From assembly GCF_003610535.1 (NCBI RefSeq), contig NZ_RAPN01000001.1:1041320-1105319 (forward strand): a stretch of 64,000 nucleotides of DNA, given 5' to 3'. The notes under the pieces were generated by a model. The model was not told the origin of the DNA and did no database searches. It saw only the letters and a program-made list of their open reading frames with translations. The translations under genes and the position numbers were made by a program. Shown here piece after piece: positions 8,657 through 18,596 of this stretch; positions within the stretch are counted from its first letter, which is position 1; every line of letters starts with the position of its first letter. This DNA is from Mangrovibacterium diazotrophicum. Its GTDB lineage: Bacteria; Bacteroidota; Bacteroidia; Bacteroidales; Prolixibacteraceae.

Positions 8657-9907
8657 ATGCACAAAGGATTAATTACATTAATTGCTTTTTGTTGCCTATG
8701 TCAGGCAGCAGTTGCACAGGAAAGATTATTTAAAGTCCACTCCCCTGATTCTGTCAACGGAGAACCGCGGATCAATGCCTGGATCGGTGTGAACATGAAA
8801 ATGAATGGCTACTATAACATTCGCGGCGGTTTGCAAGACTACGACACCTTTAAACTGGATCGCATAAATGTTTTCGACGACGACAACCGTCAAAACCTGG
8901 CCATCGATTTATACCAAACACAAATTCGATTCAGCACAACTTACATTCATCCTGAATGGGGTAAAATTCAAGCCTTTGTTGAATCGGACTTTTGGGGCGA
9001 GAACGGGCAAATGCGCCTCCGTAAAGCTTACATTATTTTCCGCCATTGGCAGTTTGGCCAGGATTACGAAGCTTTTGGCGATCAGGAACTCTGGCCCAAT
9101 GTACTGGACTCTGATGGCCCTCCTTCCGGGATTTGGGTACGCGTTCCGTTCATCAAATATTTTAATGAGCTGAAAAATCCAAAATGGCGATATGAAATCG
9201 CTCTGCAGGCGCCCATTGTCGACTATCGGGAGTTTCCCGATCTGGCGACAACGATCGAGTACAACTATCCAACACTTCCGGAATTTGCAGCTGCCATGAG
9301 ATACGCCCTCAACAAGGGCCATTTGCGCCTATCCGGGATTCTCCGTGCAATTAACTACCTCGAAAACGGTGATGAAAATAAGTTGATGGGCTACGGCGGA
9401 GCTTTCTCCGGCTTGCTGGGCAACTCGGGCGAATCCAATTGGCAGTTTCAATACGCTGCCGGTAAAGGTATTTCGGCCTATTTGGTTGCTCATGGAGGAG
9501 CCGGCTACGATGCCTTTCCCGCTGCAGATGGGTTTCAAACAACTTTTGCACATGGTGGGTGGGCTGCTTACGAGTATTATCTGTCAAAACAGGTTCACTT
9601 CAATGCCGTTTGGGGTCTCACCCAACTTAAAATGACAGACATCACCGAGTTCACGATTAACGACTTGGAGACTAATACACAAATCTCAATCAAAAACGGA
9701 AATGCTTCTGTCTTTCACAAATACCTGATCGTAAACGCCCTTTGGGATCCGTACCCCAATTTTACAGTCGGCATCGAACTCGATTTGGGCAACAAGCGCA
9801 TCAAAACTAACGGAACTGAAACAATCGGCACAGAAGATGTCGCGTTTAAGAATGACAATGATCGATCAGCCTCCCGAATTAGCTTCGGATTTATGTTCAG
9901 TTTTTAA
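8657..9907 (+). CDS. DcaP-like outer membrane porin
   Basis: A 416-residue protein with a signal peptide (about 1-20, AVAQ) and a long alternating beta-strand pattern ending in a C-terminal aromatic residue (GFMFSF), typical of outer membrane barrels. The order of segments resembles the DcaP/porin-like family: RINAWIGVNMKMNGYYN near the N-terminus, DLYQTQIRFSTTY, then the conserved strand pair with FVESDFWGENGQMRLRKAYIIF. It probably lets small solutes across the outer membrane; the substrate is unknown. The kinase gene dgkA starts only 10 bp after its stop codon, so the two are likely co-transcribed. Confidence 0.82.
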   Translation: MHKGLITLIAFCCLCQAAVAQERLFKVHSPDSVNGEPRINAWIGVNMKMNGYYNIRGGLQDYDTFKLDRINVFDDDNRQNLAIDLYQTQIRFSTTYIHPEWGKIQAFVESDFWGENGQMRLRKAYIIFRHWQFGQDYEAFGDQELWPNVLDSDGPPSGIWVRVPFIKYFNELKNPKWRYEIALQAPIVDYREFPDLATTIEYNYPTLPEFAAAMRYALNKGHLRLSGILRAINYLENGDENKLMGYGGAFSGLLGNSGESNWQFQYAAGKGISAYLVAHGGAGYDAFPAADGFQTTFAHGGWAAYEYYLSKQVHFNAVWGLTQLKMTDITEFTINDLETNTQISIKNGNASVFHKYLIVNALWDPYPNFTVGIELDLGNKRIKTNGTETIGTEDVAFKNDNDRSASRISFGFMFSF

Positions 9908-9917
9908 AAAAGATGGC

Positions 9918-10298
9918 ATGAAAGAGAAAGTCCCCTTTTCGCTCAAACACAGAATGAGAGCTTTTAAGTATGCCCTCAACGGGTTAAAGATATTAATCGG
10001 GGAAGAACACAACGCCCGCATTCATCTGTCAGTAACCGTCGTGGTTATTCTCGCTGCTATTGCCTTGAGAGTTTCGTCTGGCGAGTGGCTGGCACTGATC
10101 CTGGTTATCGCACTTGTTTTCTCCCTCGAAGCAATCAACAGTGCTTTGGAGAACCTCTGCAATTTTGTGCAACCGGATCTCCACGAAAGCATCAAACGAA
10201 TCAAAGATCTTTCGGCAGGTGCCGTGTTTATAGCTGCCGCTGCGGCTGTAGCCGTCGGCCTCATCATATTCGTTCCGAAAGTGATTGAGCATCTCTGA
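9918..10298 (+). CDS. dgkA: Diacylglycerol / undecaprenol kinase
   Basis: A 126-residue integral membrane kinase of the DgkA family, which phosphorylates diacylglycerol or undecaprenol with ATP at the inner membrane and so recycles lipid carrier. The protein has an N-terminal amphipathic segment (FKYALNGLKILIGEEHNARIHL), two to three transmembrane helices, and the family signature EAINSALENLCN...KRIKDLSAGAV, which holds the catalytic glutamate and the ATP-binding Lys-Asp. ATG 9918 is chosen because it avoids overlap with the porin gene and gives the normal family length. A bacterium of this type more often uses undecaprenol, which would fit uppS at 59169 and the carrier transporter at 43883. 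Confidence 0.92.
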   Translation: MKEKVPFSLKHRMRAFKYALNGLKILIGEEHNARIHLSVTVVVILAAIALRVSSGEWLALILVIALVFSLEAINSALENLCNFVQPDLHESIKRIKDLSAGAVFIAAAAAVAVGLIIFVPKVIEHL

Positions 10299-10400
10299 AT
10301 ATTACAAAAAAATCCAGGAAAGTCTTCAATCCTACATTGTTGCTGAATTTTACGTAATTTGCCTTCTTTAATCCAATATCCGCAAGACCTTTAAATTGAA

Positions 10401-10961
10401 ATGAGAGAAACACTTCTACTTACGGTGAGAACCGAGCGATTATCATTGATTGAAGTATCGCCGGACGATCTCGAAGCCATTCACCAATTACATTCTATTC
10501 CCGAGGTTGACGAATTCAACACACTCGGCCTACCCAACTCGATTGCCGATACTGCGCAATTGATGAAACCGGTGTTTGAAGCCCAGTTGAAAGTTTCCAG
10601 AACTTCGTATACCTGGAAAATCATGCTAAACGAAACGAATCAATTTATCGGTCTAGCCGGATTTATCCTCTCGAATGACAAGTTCAGGCTGGGCGAAATC
10701 TACTACAAACTCAATCCCGCCTTTTGGGGTAACGGTTACGCAACCGAGGTCGCCAAACGCTTGATAAAACTGGGCTTCGAAGATTTCAACTTACATAAGG
10801 TTGAAGCCGGAGTTGCAACTGAAAACAGCAAATCAATCCGGGTGTTGGAGAAATCGGGAATGACAAGGGAAGGCCTGCGCCGCAAGATTCTCCCGATTCG
10901 TGGCCAATGGATCGACAACTTCCACTACGCCATCGTAGAAGATGACCCGCGCGATTATTAG
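10401..10961 (+). CDS. GNAT acetyltransferase, RimJ/RimL type
   Basis: A 186-residue GNAT-fold protein. It starts with the RimJ/RimL-like LLTVRTERLSLIEVSPDDLEAIHQL and has the acetyl-CoA-binding segment YYKLNPAFWGNGYATEVAKRLIKLGFEDFNLHKVEAGVATENSKSIRVLEKSGM, with the pyrophosphate-binding GNGYA loop. It probably transfers acetyl groups from acetyl-CoA to an amine, for example a protein N-terminus or a small molecule; the target is unknown. It is preceded by about 100 bp and followed by inverted repeats (10969-11003), so it is likely transcribed alone. Confidence 0.9.
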   Translation: MRETLLLTVRTERLSLIEVSPDDLEAIHQLHSIPEVDEFNTLGLPNSIADTAQLMKPVFEAQLKVSRTSYTWKIMLNETNQFIGLAGFILSNDKFRLGEIYYKLNPAFWGNGYATEVAKRLIKLGFEDFNLHKVEAGVATENSKSIRVLEKSGMTREGLRRKILPIRGQWIDNFHYAIVEDDPRDY

Positions 10962-10985
10962 CAAGATTATTCTAAACTTAACAGA

Positions 10986-11003
10986 ATAATTCTGCAGAAT
11001 TAT
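10986..11003. repeat. Perfect 18-bp palindrome
   Basis: ATAATTCTGCAGAATTAT is its own reverse complement. An additional ATTATTCT/AGAATAAT pair just upstream (10969-10988) shares part of it. It lies between the acetyltransferase and the thioredoxin-like gene, about 57 bp before the latter. It could be a protein binding site; without a loop it is a poor terminator. Confidence 0.6.
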
Positions 11004-11059
11004 CGTTTTCTTCGGAAAGCTACTATTTTAGTTCCCGAAATGCGTAAACGAAATTGCTG

Positions 11060-12187
11060 ATGCCAACGATCCGTCTATTCATATTTCTCCTGCTCATTGG
11101 GATTCGTTTTCCAAGCCAGGCAGCCGACTTTCCGCTTACGATCGCCGAAATCTATTCTCCCAATACCATCACGGATTTCAATCAACAAAAGCTCATTTTA
11201 ATCGACTTTTGGGCGACCTGGTGTGCACCGTGCCGGCCCGCGACCGAGCAACTGGAAGTTCTGCAGCAGCAAGTTGCCGAGCAGGTTTTTATGGTTTCGG
11301 TAACCGATGAAAGTCGATCTAAGGTTGAAGCCCATCTGGCCAAACATCCCATCCAACTCATGGTGATGCGCGATTACAACGGTAATCTTATTCGGCAGTT
11401 CAATGTTCGGCAATGGCCTTACGCTGTGCTTTTAACGACCGACGGAAAGCTGGTTTGGGAAGGACATCCGGCTAATTTATCCTATGCGGCAATCCAAAAT
11501 TTTGCGCGCAAGTACCAATCGGAACCAAATCGCAAAATCGCCGATATTTTTTTACAGGTTGAACAGGCCAACTTGCCAATGACTGCAGCACCGGAGATTA
11601 GCCCCATATCTTTGTCGGTATCGCAAATACACGGCCCGGCTTCACAATTTTTGAAAAACGACCAATTGGTGCATTACCGCGGTTCTGTGGCTGATTTGGT
11701 TGCAAAACTTTACCGGGTACCGCGACAGCAAATCATTCCCAACCAATGGGCAAACACCTATCTCGACCTGCAAAGTCCAAGCAATTTATGGGAAGCTGAA
11801 CCAGATTCACTGATTCGATACGTTAGCAAACGATTCAATTTGAAGATTTCGGCATCGAGCGCGCCCGAGGATGTTTACCTGCTGGAAATAGCAAATCCCT
11901 CGAAACTTTGGAACACCGATCAGTTTAGTTGGGGCAACGGCGCCTCTTCCAATTACCTGATCGGAGAAGACCGGGTGAAAGCCGACAACCTGACCATTTC
12001 GGAAATCTGTGTTCTTTTGAGTAACGAGAAACAACAACTGTTTCAGTACGAAGGAACTGAAGTCGCCCCACACGACTGGGATTTTCATTTTCAATACAAT
12101 GAATTTATGAAGGAAGAATTGCTCGATGAATTCGGAATCAGTATTCGTCCGGTGCGAAAAGAAGTGACTCTGTTCAACCTGAACTAA
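11060..12187 (+). CDS. TlpA-like thioredoxin-fold protein with extra C-terminal region
   Basis: A 375-residue exported protein starting at ATG 11060 with a signal peptide (about 1-22). Residues 25-150 form a thioredoxin domain of the TlpA/ResA type. WATWCAPCRP contains the redox pair C55 and C58, followed later by the WPYAVLL cis-proline segment. This part should reduce or form disulfides in the periplasm. The remaining roughly 200 residues match no domain I recognise, although Bacteroidota TlpA-like proteins often carry such extra regions. It is an isolated gene converging on the OmpA-like gene; no cytochrome biogenesis or DsbD partner is adjacent. Confidence 0.82.
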   Translation: MPTIRLFIFLLLIGIRFPSQAADFPLTIAEIYSPNTITDFNQQKLILIDFWATWCAPCRPATEQLEVLQQQVAEQVFMVSVTDESRSKVEAHLAKHPIQLMVMRDYNGNLIRQFNVRQWPYAVLLTTDGKLVWEGHPANLSYAAIQNFARKYQSEPNRKIADIFLQVEQANLPMTAAPEISPISLSVSQIHGPASQFLKNDQLVHYRGSVADLVAKLYRVPRQQIIPNQWANTYLDLQSPSNLWEAEPDSLIRYVSKRFNLKISASSAPEDVYLLEIANPSKLWNTDQFSWGNGASSNYLIGEDRVKADNLTISEICVLLSNEKQQLFQYEGTEVAPHDWDFHFQYNEFMKEELLDEFGISIRPVRKEVTLFNLN

Positions 12188-12198
12188 GCCCAAAGGCA

Positions 12199-12234
12199 CA
12201 AAAAAAGAGGTAGTTGTTTAAATCAACCACCTCT
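12199..12234 (-). terminator. Terminator of the repeat-containing OmpA gene
   Basis: AGAGGTAGTTG and CAACCACCTCT pair with one mismatch (12206-12234). On the minus strand the hairpin is followed by seven or more U. It lies 21 bp past the stop codon of the leftward gene. Confidence 0.75.
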
Positions 12235-12255
12235 ATTACATCTATATAATCCTGC

Positions 12256-13362
12256 TTATCGAATGATTCGGAATTCAGTCCGACGGTTTTGTTGGTGTTC
12301 CTCTTCGGTACAATCTACGCCGTTGGCGCAACGGTTAACCAAACGAGTTTCGCCATAACCTTTGGCAACCAACCGGCTGCGGTTAATACCACGACTAACC
12401 AAATAGTTTACAACCGACTGTGCACGTTGTTGCGACAAAGCCATGTTGTAATCGTCGTCTCCGCGCGAGTCGGTGTGCGACATGATTTCAACCCGGATAT
12501 TCGGTTTTTCAGTCATCAGGCTAAGCAAGTGCTCGTCGATAATTTTTTTGGAATCTTCTGTCAATCGAGCGCTGGCCAATTCGTAATAAATAGGCAGCAA
12601 ATTGGGTGTTCCTGACACCAGGTTACAATCAACTTCTTCCCAAACGGTCATACCACCTTTTTTAACCAAAACTGTTTTGGTGATGGTTTTGGTAACAGCC
12701 GGAACGACTTCGCTCTCAGTACGGGCAGGTTGGTCAACAACCTGACGTTTGATGGTGGCATATTCTGCAGGGATTTCGACTTCTTCGACCCGAGCCGGCG
12801 TTTTAACCACCTGTTTTTTATAGGTTGCCGGGACTTCAGCAACGGGGACGGGGGTGGTCGTCGCGTCTGAAGTCAATGTTTGAAAAGGAACGACCTGGTT
12901 TTTAGCCGGGTATTCCACAAAACAGGCAACCATACAATCTTCCTTGTTAGCGGAAGGACAATCTTCTAACTCGGTATACTCCCAACGACCAATTTTGGGA
13001 TAGGTTTCAATGACCTTGCTATCATTCCCGAATACAGCCGGCACAACTTCCAAATTCGTTGCCTTTTCCTTTTTCACATAAGGAACCTCAACTGTTTCAT
13101 AAACGGCCGGTACATAAACCAACTTTTTCGAAGCTTCTTTCACCAAAACTCGCTCCTCTACTGTTTTAAACGTTGCCGGATAAGTCACCAACTTTTTGTA
13201 CTCAGGCGACACAACCACCGTTTCTGTTACATCTTCAAATTCGTCTGGAGTGATACATTTGATGTAGCACTTGCCGGGCTCGGCATCGGGGGGCAACTCC
13301 TGCGCAAATGTCTGCACCGCAAACAGACAAGCAGAGGCCATTAATAAATAAACCTTTTTCAT
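12256..13362 (-). CDS. OmpA family protein with tandem Pro-Ala/Val repeats
   Basis: A 368-residue exported protein (signal peptide 1-20, TFAQ). After a Cys-containing region it has a repeat of about 15-17 residues around a core P-A-x-[YFR]-x-x-V-E, seen as YPATFKTVEERV, VPAVYETVEVPY, VPATYKKQVVKT, TPARVEEVEIPA, IPAEYATIKRQV and QPARTESEVV (about residues 60-230). The C-terminal third is an OmpA domain: LPIYYELASARLTEDSKK, IMSHTDSRGDDDYN, and NRRTEFRIIR at the very end. It should bind peptidoglycan from the outer membrane, with the repeats perhaps as an extended spacer. The 5' leader has a small hairpin (13390-13406). It is monocistronic. Confidence 0.85.
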   Translation of the reverse strand: MKKVYLLMASACLFAVQTFAQELPPDAEPGKCYIKCITPDEFEDVTETVVVSPEYKKLVTYPATFKTVEERVLVKEASKKLVYVPAVYETVEVPYVKKEKATNLEVVPAVFGNDSKVIETYPKIGRWEYTELEDCPSANKEDCMVACFVEYPAKNQVVPFQTLTSDATTTPVPVAEVPATYKKQVVKTPARVEEVEIPAEYATIKRQVVDQPARTESEVVPAVTKTITKTVLVKKGGMTVWEEVDCNLVSGTPNLLPIYYELASARLTEDSKKIIDEHLLSLMTEKPNIRVEIMSHTDSRGDDDYNMALSQQRAQSVVNYLVSRGINRSRLVAKGYGETRLVNRCANGVDCTEEEHQQNRRTEFRIIR

Positions 13363-13716
13363 AGCGTAATAATTAGATTAATACTAAGCTGAACCAGAAG
13401 GGTTCACCTGTTATCGAATGCAATTTCCTTATCAAGTTACAAGCATTTACAAATCAAAACATTATGATGATTGTTAAGACATTATTAACACTCATTTGAT
13501 TTGATTAACATTTAGATAACATTGACCCTGCTGTAAGAATACCGAAAACAAATGCCGAAATACCTGAAAACTGACTGACGTTCCGGAAAATCCAAAACCG
13601 CAGTTAATACAGAAGAAACAAATACGCGTATAAAATTAACATTCAACCTGTTAACAGAAGATGAAATAGTTCTGACTGAAGGAGAAAAAAAAGAGTAAAA
13701 AATCGGGTGTTTGCCG
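13363..13716. other. Intergenic stretch upstream of the OmpA gene
   Basis: About 354 AT-rich bases between two leftward genes. It contains the OmpA-gene leader with a 6-bp stem hairpin (TGAACC/GGTTCA, 13390-13406) and, upstream, a TAACTTGA box resembling a -7 element. The rest shows no ORF, repeat or RNA gene. Confidence 0.5.
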
Positions 13717-15039
13717 CTAACCTAAAGAGATGTGGAAAACCTGTTGTGTGTCGCGGGTAATTTTAAAGCGGTCATCAATGCGGCGCCCAAGAACCCAAAC
13801 CACTTTTTTACCGCTGTAAAGAATCCAGGCGGACTCTTTTTCGGGGATTGAAAGTTTCACGTCGATGAAGAAGTCGCTCAGTTTTTTCATGCCGCTCATG
13901 CCCAGCGGAACAAAGTATTCGCCTTGCTCCCACTTCTTCAAAATCAATGGGAATTGCAGTTTGCCAAAATCAAGATCGGCAACCATCGGATTGGTCGAAA
14001 ATCGAAATGCCGGACTTTTCGCGATTGTTTCAAATTGCATTGAAACGGGCTCATTCATCGACTTACAATCTTCGTCGATATAATAACGTTGCGCCTTGGG
14101 TAAATCCAACTTTGTTATCAGCAATTCTGTCCGATCTTTTACCAGCCGGTGTGTTTTGCTGAAAAAGTTTTTCCCCGTTTCACCATCCAGCGCGCCGGCT
14201 ATTTCCTGCACCTGTTCTGCATTAAAACCGTATGGATGCAGCAATTCAAACAACAAGCTCTGTTGGGGTTGAAGGGCTTTCAACTGCCCGATATTTAAAC
14301 GGCAAATCCCCTCGCCTTCCACTTTCAAACCGGTAAAAATTCCGTTGAGCTGCTGCTGGTAAACTGCTGCTGTTTCTTTTAAAATTGAAGCTGTTTTGGC
14401 CGCGTTTTTCCGAAAGGCAGGATTGATTGATTCGAAGAGCGGAATAATCTGATGACGAATGATATTGCGCTGATAAATCAGCTCATCGTTACTGGAATCG
14501 TGTTTATACGGGAGTTTGCTGCTCTCGGCATAAGCCAGGATTTCCTCGCGCGAAGCAAACAACAATGGCCTAACCACAAAACCGTTTTTAGCCTGAATGC
14601 CGCTTAAACCGCGAATTCCGGTACCGCGACTCAGGTTGATGAGCATCGTCTCAATCAGGTCGTCGCGATGATGTGCTGTAACAAGATAATCGAAGTTCAA
14701 CTGCTGCCGAAGTTCCTCGAACCAATTGTAGCGAAGCTCCCGGGCCGCCATCTCAATCGAAATACCTTCGAGCTGAGCATATTCACGGGTATCAAATTGA
14801 TTCACGAACAGCTCAATTCCCTGCTCTCCACAATAATCCCGGATGAAAACCTCCTCGCCGTCCGACTCGGCCCCGCGCAACTTGAAGTTGCAATGAGCGA
14901 CACAAAACTCGTAATTGCATTGCTGAAAAAGCTTCAACAAAACCATCGAGTCGGCACCACCGCTGACTGCCAGAACGAGTTTGTCGGTTTCGGCAAAAAG
15001 ATTTTCATCCCGGATATATGTTTGGAAAGCCTCGAGCAT
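13717..15039 (-). CDS. tilS: tRNA(Ile)-lysidine synthase
   Basis: This 440-residue enzyme attaches lysine to C34 of the CAU-anticodon tRNA-Ile with ATP, changing codon recognition from AUG to AUA. The N-terminal PP-loop motif LAVSGGADSMVLL (SGGADS at 26-31) and the following HCNFKLRG and TAHHRDDLIETMLINL segments are diagnostic. Middle and C-terminal TilS domains are present and the length is normal. Its start lies 6 bp after the pepT stop, and pepT follows the unknown gene at 16265 by 1 bp, so the three form a tight leftward operon. Confidence 0.95.
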   Translation of the reverse strand: MLEAFQTYIRDENLFAETDKLVLAVSGGADSMVLLKLFQQCNYEFCVAHCNFKLRGAESDGEEVFIRDYCGEQGIELFVNQFDTREYAQLEGISIEMAARELRYNWFEELRQQLNFDYLVTAHHRDDLIETMLINLSRGTGIRGLSGIQAKNGFVVRPLLFASREEILAYAESSKLPYKHDSSNDELIYQRNIIRHQIIPLFESINPAFRKNAAKTASILKETAAVYQQQLNGIFTGLKVEGEGICRLNIGQLKALQPQQSLLFELLHPYGFNAEQVQEIAGALDGETGKNFFSKTHRLVKDRTELLITKLDLPKAQRYYIDEDCKSMNEPVSMQFETIAKSPAFRFSTNPMVADLDFGKLQFPLILKKWEQGEYFVPLGMSGMKKLSDFFIDVKLSIPEKESAWILYSGKKVVWVLGRRIDDRFKITRDTQQVFHISLG

Positions 15040-15045
15040 GTATTA

Positions 15046-16263
15046 TCAGCCTACTACTTTTTCTGCGATTTTTACGATCACTTCAACCGCTTTTACCATC
15101 GACGCCACCGGCACATATTCGTAAGGCCCATGGAAATTGTGGCCGCCTGCAAAAATGTTCGGACACGGCAAGCCCATGAACGACAAACGAGAACCATCAG
15201 TACCTCCGCGAATTGCACGAATGATTGGCTCCACACCAACTTCTTTCATGGCTTCTTCGGCCAGGTCAACGATGTGTTTTACCGGCTCAACTTTTTCGCG
15301 CATGTTGTAGTACTGATCTTCCATTTCCAGCGAAACGGTTCCTTCGCCGTACTCGTCGTTCAGGAAGATGCAGGCCTGCGTGATCATCTCTTTGCGCTTA
15401 TTGAATAACGTGCGATCGTGATCGCGAATGATGTACATCATTTTGGTTTGCTCCACTTTTCCCTCAAATGAAAGCAAGTGGAAGAAACCTTCGTAGTTTG
15501 TCGTGTATTCCGGACGTTGTTCCGACGGCAACATGCTGTCGAGTTTGTGAGCAACGTGAATGGCATTGATCATCTTGTTTTTCGCCGCTCCCGGGTGCAC
15601 GCTGCGTCCCTGAACGGTGATGACCGCCATTGCGGCATTGAAGTTCTCGTATTCCAGTTCGCCCCGTTCGCCGCCATCCAATGTGTAAGCGAATTCAGCA
15701 CCAAATTTTTCCACATCGAAGTGGTCGGCACCTTTCCCAATTTCTTCGTCCGGAGTGAAACAAACCCGAATTTTACCGTGCTTGATCTCCGGATGTTGGA
15801 TCAGGTATTCCATTGCCGACACGATTTCGGTTACACCCGCTTTGTCGTCGGCACCAAGCAGGGTGCTTCCGTCGGTAGTGATGATTTCTTCGCCGATGTA
15901 ATTTAATAAGTCAGGAAACTGCTCCGGAGACAGCGAAACCTTGTCGTTCAATTTGATGGTGCCTCCATCGTATTTACGAATGATCGGATTCACATTTTCG
16001 CCCGAGAAATCGGGGCTTGTATCTACGTGAGCAACAAAACCTACAACCGGTGCTTTTTCGTCAGTCGTAGCAGGCACGGTAGCCATCACGTACCCAAATT
16101 CGTCCTTTTCAACATCACTCAGCCCGATCTGTTTCAGTTCTTCAACCAGCTTGTCCATAAAAACTAGCTGACGCGCTGTACTCGGAAAGGTTTTACTTGT
16201 TGGATCGGATGTGGTGTACTCTTTCGCGTATCCAATGAAACGCTTAACAATTGTCTCCTTCAT
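15046..16263 (-). CDS. pepT: Peptidase T (tripeptide aminopeptidase)
   Basis: A 405-residue M20-family zinc peptidase that removes the N-terminal residue from tripeptides in the cytoplasm. Zinc-ligand motifs are visible: VAHVDTSPD (H79, D81), [10 protein letters not shown] (metal-bridging Asp near 142), [14 protein letters not shown] (catalytic Glu-Glu) and the C-terminal [12 protein letters not shown] with the last His. The dimerisation (lid) domain lies between. Length and motifs match PepT closely. It is in an operon with tilS and an unknown gene. Confidence 0.95.
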   Translation of the reverse strand: MKETIVKRFIGYAKEYTTSDPTSKTFPSTARQLVFMDKLVEELKQIGLSDVEKDEFGYVMATVPATTDEKAPVVGFVAHVDTSPDFSGENVNPIIRKYDGGTIKLNDKVSLSPEQFPDLLNYIGEEIITTDGSTLLGADDKAGVTEIVSAMEYLIQHPEIKHGKIRVCFTPDEEIGKGADHFDVEKFGAEFAYTLDGGERGELEYENFNAAMAVITVQGRSVHPGAAKNKMINAIHVAHKLDSMLPSEQRPEYTTNYEGFFHLLSFEGKVEQTKMMYIIRDHDRTLFNKRKEMITQACIFLNDEYGEGTVSLEMEDQYYNMREKVEPVKHIVDLAEEAMKEVGVEPIIRAIRGGTDGSRLSFMGLPCPNIFAGGHNFHGPYEYVPVASMVKAVEVIVKIAEKVVG

Positions 16264-16264
16264 A

Positions 16265-16951
16265 TTAAATATCGTCTGAATTAAATTTAAAACCGACCCG
16301 CTTGCCGGTTTTCATTTTTGCATGGAAAATTTCTTCCTTCATCTGCTCAACCGAAGCAATTTTTACCTGGTCATAAGGTGGAACCAACAAATCGAACTCA
16401 ATCGCATATTTGATTGAAGTATCCAAAATCTGCTTGATGTTTTCCTTCGACATGATGTCGTTTTTAAAATCCTTAACCAGTTCGCCCGATTGTCGTTTTC
16501 CTTCAACAAAGAAATGACTCTCGCGGTTGATAAAAATCCGGGCAATCAGATAGCCCAGATCCTGCATCCGGTTGTATTTAAATGAATCAGAAAGAAAATT
16601 ATAGATGTTGATAATACCGCAATATGAATTCAGGGGTTCTTCTTTCACATAGTCCGTCTTCCAAACCGGGTGCTCCCGGTTGAACACAAAAACATTGGAG
16701 TGCATACTGAACAGCAACATGTCGGCCGCCAGCCGGAACTCAGCTTCGAAAGGCCCCTTTTCGTGAAAAGTCGGTAATGCTTCATCGATGACTTTGCCCT
16801 TTAGTTTGGCCGAATATTCTTCAACCAACTCGCGAAGCGCTTCTTTTAATAAATTAAATGCTTCGAGCGTGTTTTTATAAACTGCTTGCTTGACATTGGA
16901 CTTAATGACAATGGATTCCAGCTGGTTTGGCTTTTCATCGGGAGCATTCAT
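16265..16951 (-). CDS. Conserved hypothetical protein, first gene of the pepT-tilS operon
   Basis: A 228-residue soluble protein that I do not recognise. It has no signal peptide or membrane segment. It is helix-rich at the N-terminus ([17 protein letters not shown]) and has several aromatic patches, such as [20 protein letters not shown] and [43 protein letters not shown]. The N-terminal methionine is followed by a typical soluble start, and the pepT start codon is 1 bp after its stop, so the genes are translationally linked. Nothing visible suggests a catalytic motif. Confidence 0.7.
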   Translation of the reverse strand: MNAPDEKPNQLESIVIKSNVKQAVYKNTLEAFNLLKEALRELVEEYSAKLKGKVIDEALPTFHEKGPFEAEFRLAADMLLFSMHSNVFVFNREHPVWKTDYVKEEPLNSYCGIINIYNFLSDSFKYNRMQDLGYLIARIFINRESHFFVEGKRQSGELVKDFKNDIMSKENIKQILDTSIKYAIEFDLLVPPYDQVKIASVEQMKEEIFHAKMKTGKRVGFKFNSDDI

Positions 16952-16970
16952 ACGCGGTATTTTTGTTAAA

Positions 16971-17002
16971 AATAAGAAAAGCAGCCAAAATTGACTGCTT
17001 TT
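16971..17002 (-). terminator. Terminator of proS
   Basis: AAAAGCAG and CTGCTTTT, extended by CAA/TTG across a mismatch, form a hairpin (16977-17002) about 20 bp beyond the proS stop. On the minus strand it is followed by a T-rich run. Confidence 0.65.
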
Positions 17003-17022
17003 ATATGAATGTAAAAATCATG

Positions 17023-18498
17023 TTAGTAAGCAATAGCGAACAGCACGCGCTGGCTCGAAGGCTTTCCGCTGTAAATACATTTGCCTTCTTCCTTTTCTCC
17101 CTCAAAAGGGATACAACGAATTGTCGCTTTGGTTTCTTCCTTAATTTTTTGCTCAGTTTCCGGTGTACCGTCCCAGTGGGCTAAAACAAAGCCACCTTTG
17201 CCTTTCAGCACGTTCTTGAACTCCTCGTAGTTGTCAACTTTCGTAGTGTGCTCGGTGCGGTAATCGAATGCTTTTTTGTAGATATTCGCTTGAATGTCTT
17301 CCAACAAATCAGCCACAAACTGATCGATATTTTCCAGTTGAGCAACTTCTTTGGTGAGGGTATCACGACGGGCAACTTCCACGGTCCCGTTTTCCAGGTC
17401 ACGAGGTCCTACCGCCAAACGTACCGGAACACCTTTCAGCTCATACTCTGCAAATTTCCATCCTGGTTTTTTCGTGTCCGAGTTATCGTATTTCACCGAA
17501 ATACCGCGAGCTTTCAACTTGGCAACAACTTCATTCACTTTTTCGTTGATTGCACTCAATTGCTCGTCGCTTCTGTAGATTGGCACAATTACCACCTGGT
17601 AAGGAGCCAATCTCGGAGGCAATACCAAACCATTATCGTCAGAGTGAGCCATAATCAATGCTCCCATCAAGCGGGTTGAAACCCCCCAGCTGGTTGCCCA
17701 AACGTAATCTTCCTTACCCTCGCGGGTAGCAAAACGCACATCGAACGCTTTCGCAAAGTTTTGCCCCAGGAAGTGTGAAGTTCCCGACTGAAGCGCTTTT
17801 CCATCCTGCATCAATGCTTCGATGGTATAAGTTTCCAACGCACCTGCAAAACGTTCGTTCTCTGATTTCGCACCTTTAATTACAGGCACAGCCATGAAGT
17901 TTTCAGCAAAATCAGCATAAACGTTCACCATACGTTCTGTCTCTTCCAACGCCTCTTCTTTCGTGGCATGCGCGGTGTGTCCTTCTTGCCACAGAAACTC
18001 TGCCGTACGCAGGAACAAACGAGTACGCATTTCCCAACGAACAACATTGGCCCATTGGTTACACAAAATAGGTAGGTCACGGTATGACTGAATCCAGTTT
18101 TTATAAGTGTTCCAAATAATCGTTTCTGAAGTCGGACGAACAATTAATTCTTCTTCCAGTTTGGCATCCGGGTCAACAACAACACCTTTTCCATCCGGGC
18201 TATTTTTTAAGCGATAATGTGTGACTACGGCACACTCTTTGGCAAAGCCTTCAACGTGATCGGCTTCTTTACTGAAAAATGATTTGGGAATGAACAGCGG
18301 AAAGTAGGCATTCACGTGCCCGGTTTCCTTGAACATGCGGTCCAGTTCGGCCTGCATTTTTTCCCATATTGCGTATCCGTAAGGTTTGATTACCATGCAT
18401 CCCCGAACGGCTGAGTTTTCGGCCAAATCTGCCTTCACAACCAGCTCGTTGTACCACTGCGAGTAATTCTCACCTCGAAGAGTTAATTCTTTCGCCAT
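17023..18498 (-). CDS. proS: Prolyl-tRNA synthetase (archaeal/eukaryal type)
   Basis: A class II aminoacyl-tRNA synthetase of 491 residues that charges tRNA-Pro. It is the short, archaeal/eukaryal-type enzyme without the bacterial insertion (editing) domain. It has motif 2-like [27 protein letters not shown], the RPTSETIIW signature and class II motif 3 near [36 protein letters not shown]. The anticodon-binding domain and a zinc-like C-terminal domain with [18 protein letters not shown] complete it. This type is usual in Bacteroidota. It is divergent from the lipoprotein gene at 18597. Confidence 0.96.
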   Translation of the reverse strand: MAKELTLRGENYSQWYNELVVKADLAENSAVRGCMVIKPYGYAIWEKMQAELDRMFKETGHVNAYFPLFIPKSFFSKEADHVEGFAKECAVVTHYRLKNSPDGKGVVVDPDAKLEEELIVRPTSETIIWNTYKNWIQSYRDLPILCNQWANVVRWEMRTRLFLRTAEFLWQEGHTAHATKEEALEETERMVNVYADFAENFMAVPVIKGAKSENERFAGALETYTIEALMQDGKALQSGTSHFLGQNFAKAFDVRFATREGKEDYVWATSWGVSTRLMGALIMAHSDDNGLVLPPRLAPYQVVIVPIYRSDEQLSAINEKVNEVVAKLKARGISVKYDNSDTKKPGWKFAEYELKGVPVRLAVGPRDLENGTVEVARRDTLTKEVAQLENIDQFVADLLEDIQANIYKKAFDYRTEHTTKVDNYEEFKNVLKGKGGFVLAHWDGTPETEQKIKEETKATIRCIPFEGEKEEGKCIYSGKPSSQRVLFAIAY

Positions 18499-18596
18499 TT
18501 CTTTTGATTTGGTATGGTATTTGCTTTATTTGTATTGCTATATCGAGGCTACAAAGTAAATAAAATTTATTCTTAAAAGTTACAGGAGGGATAGTT

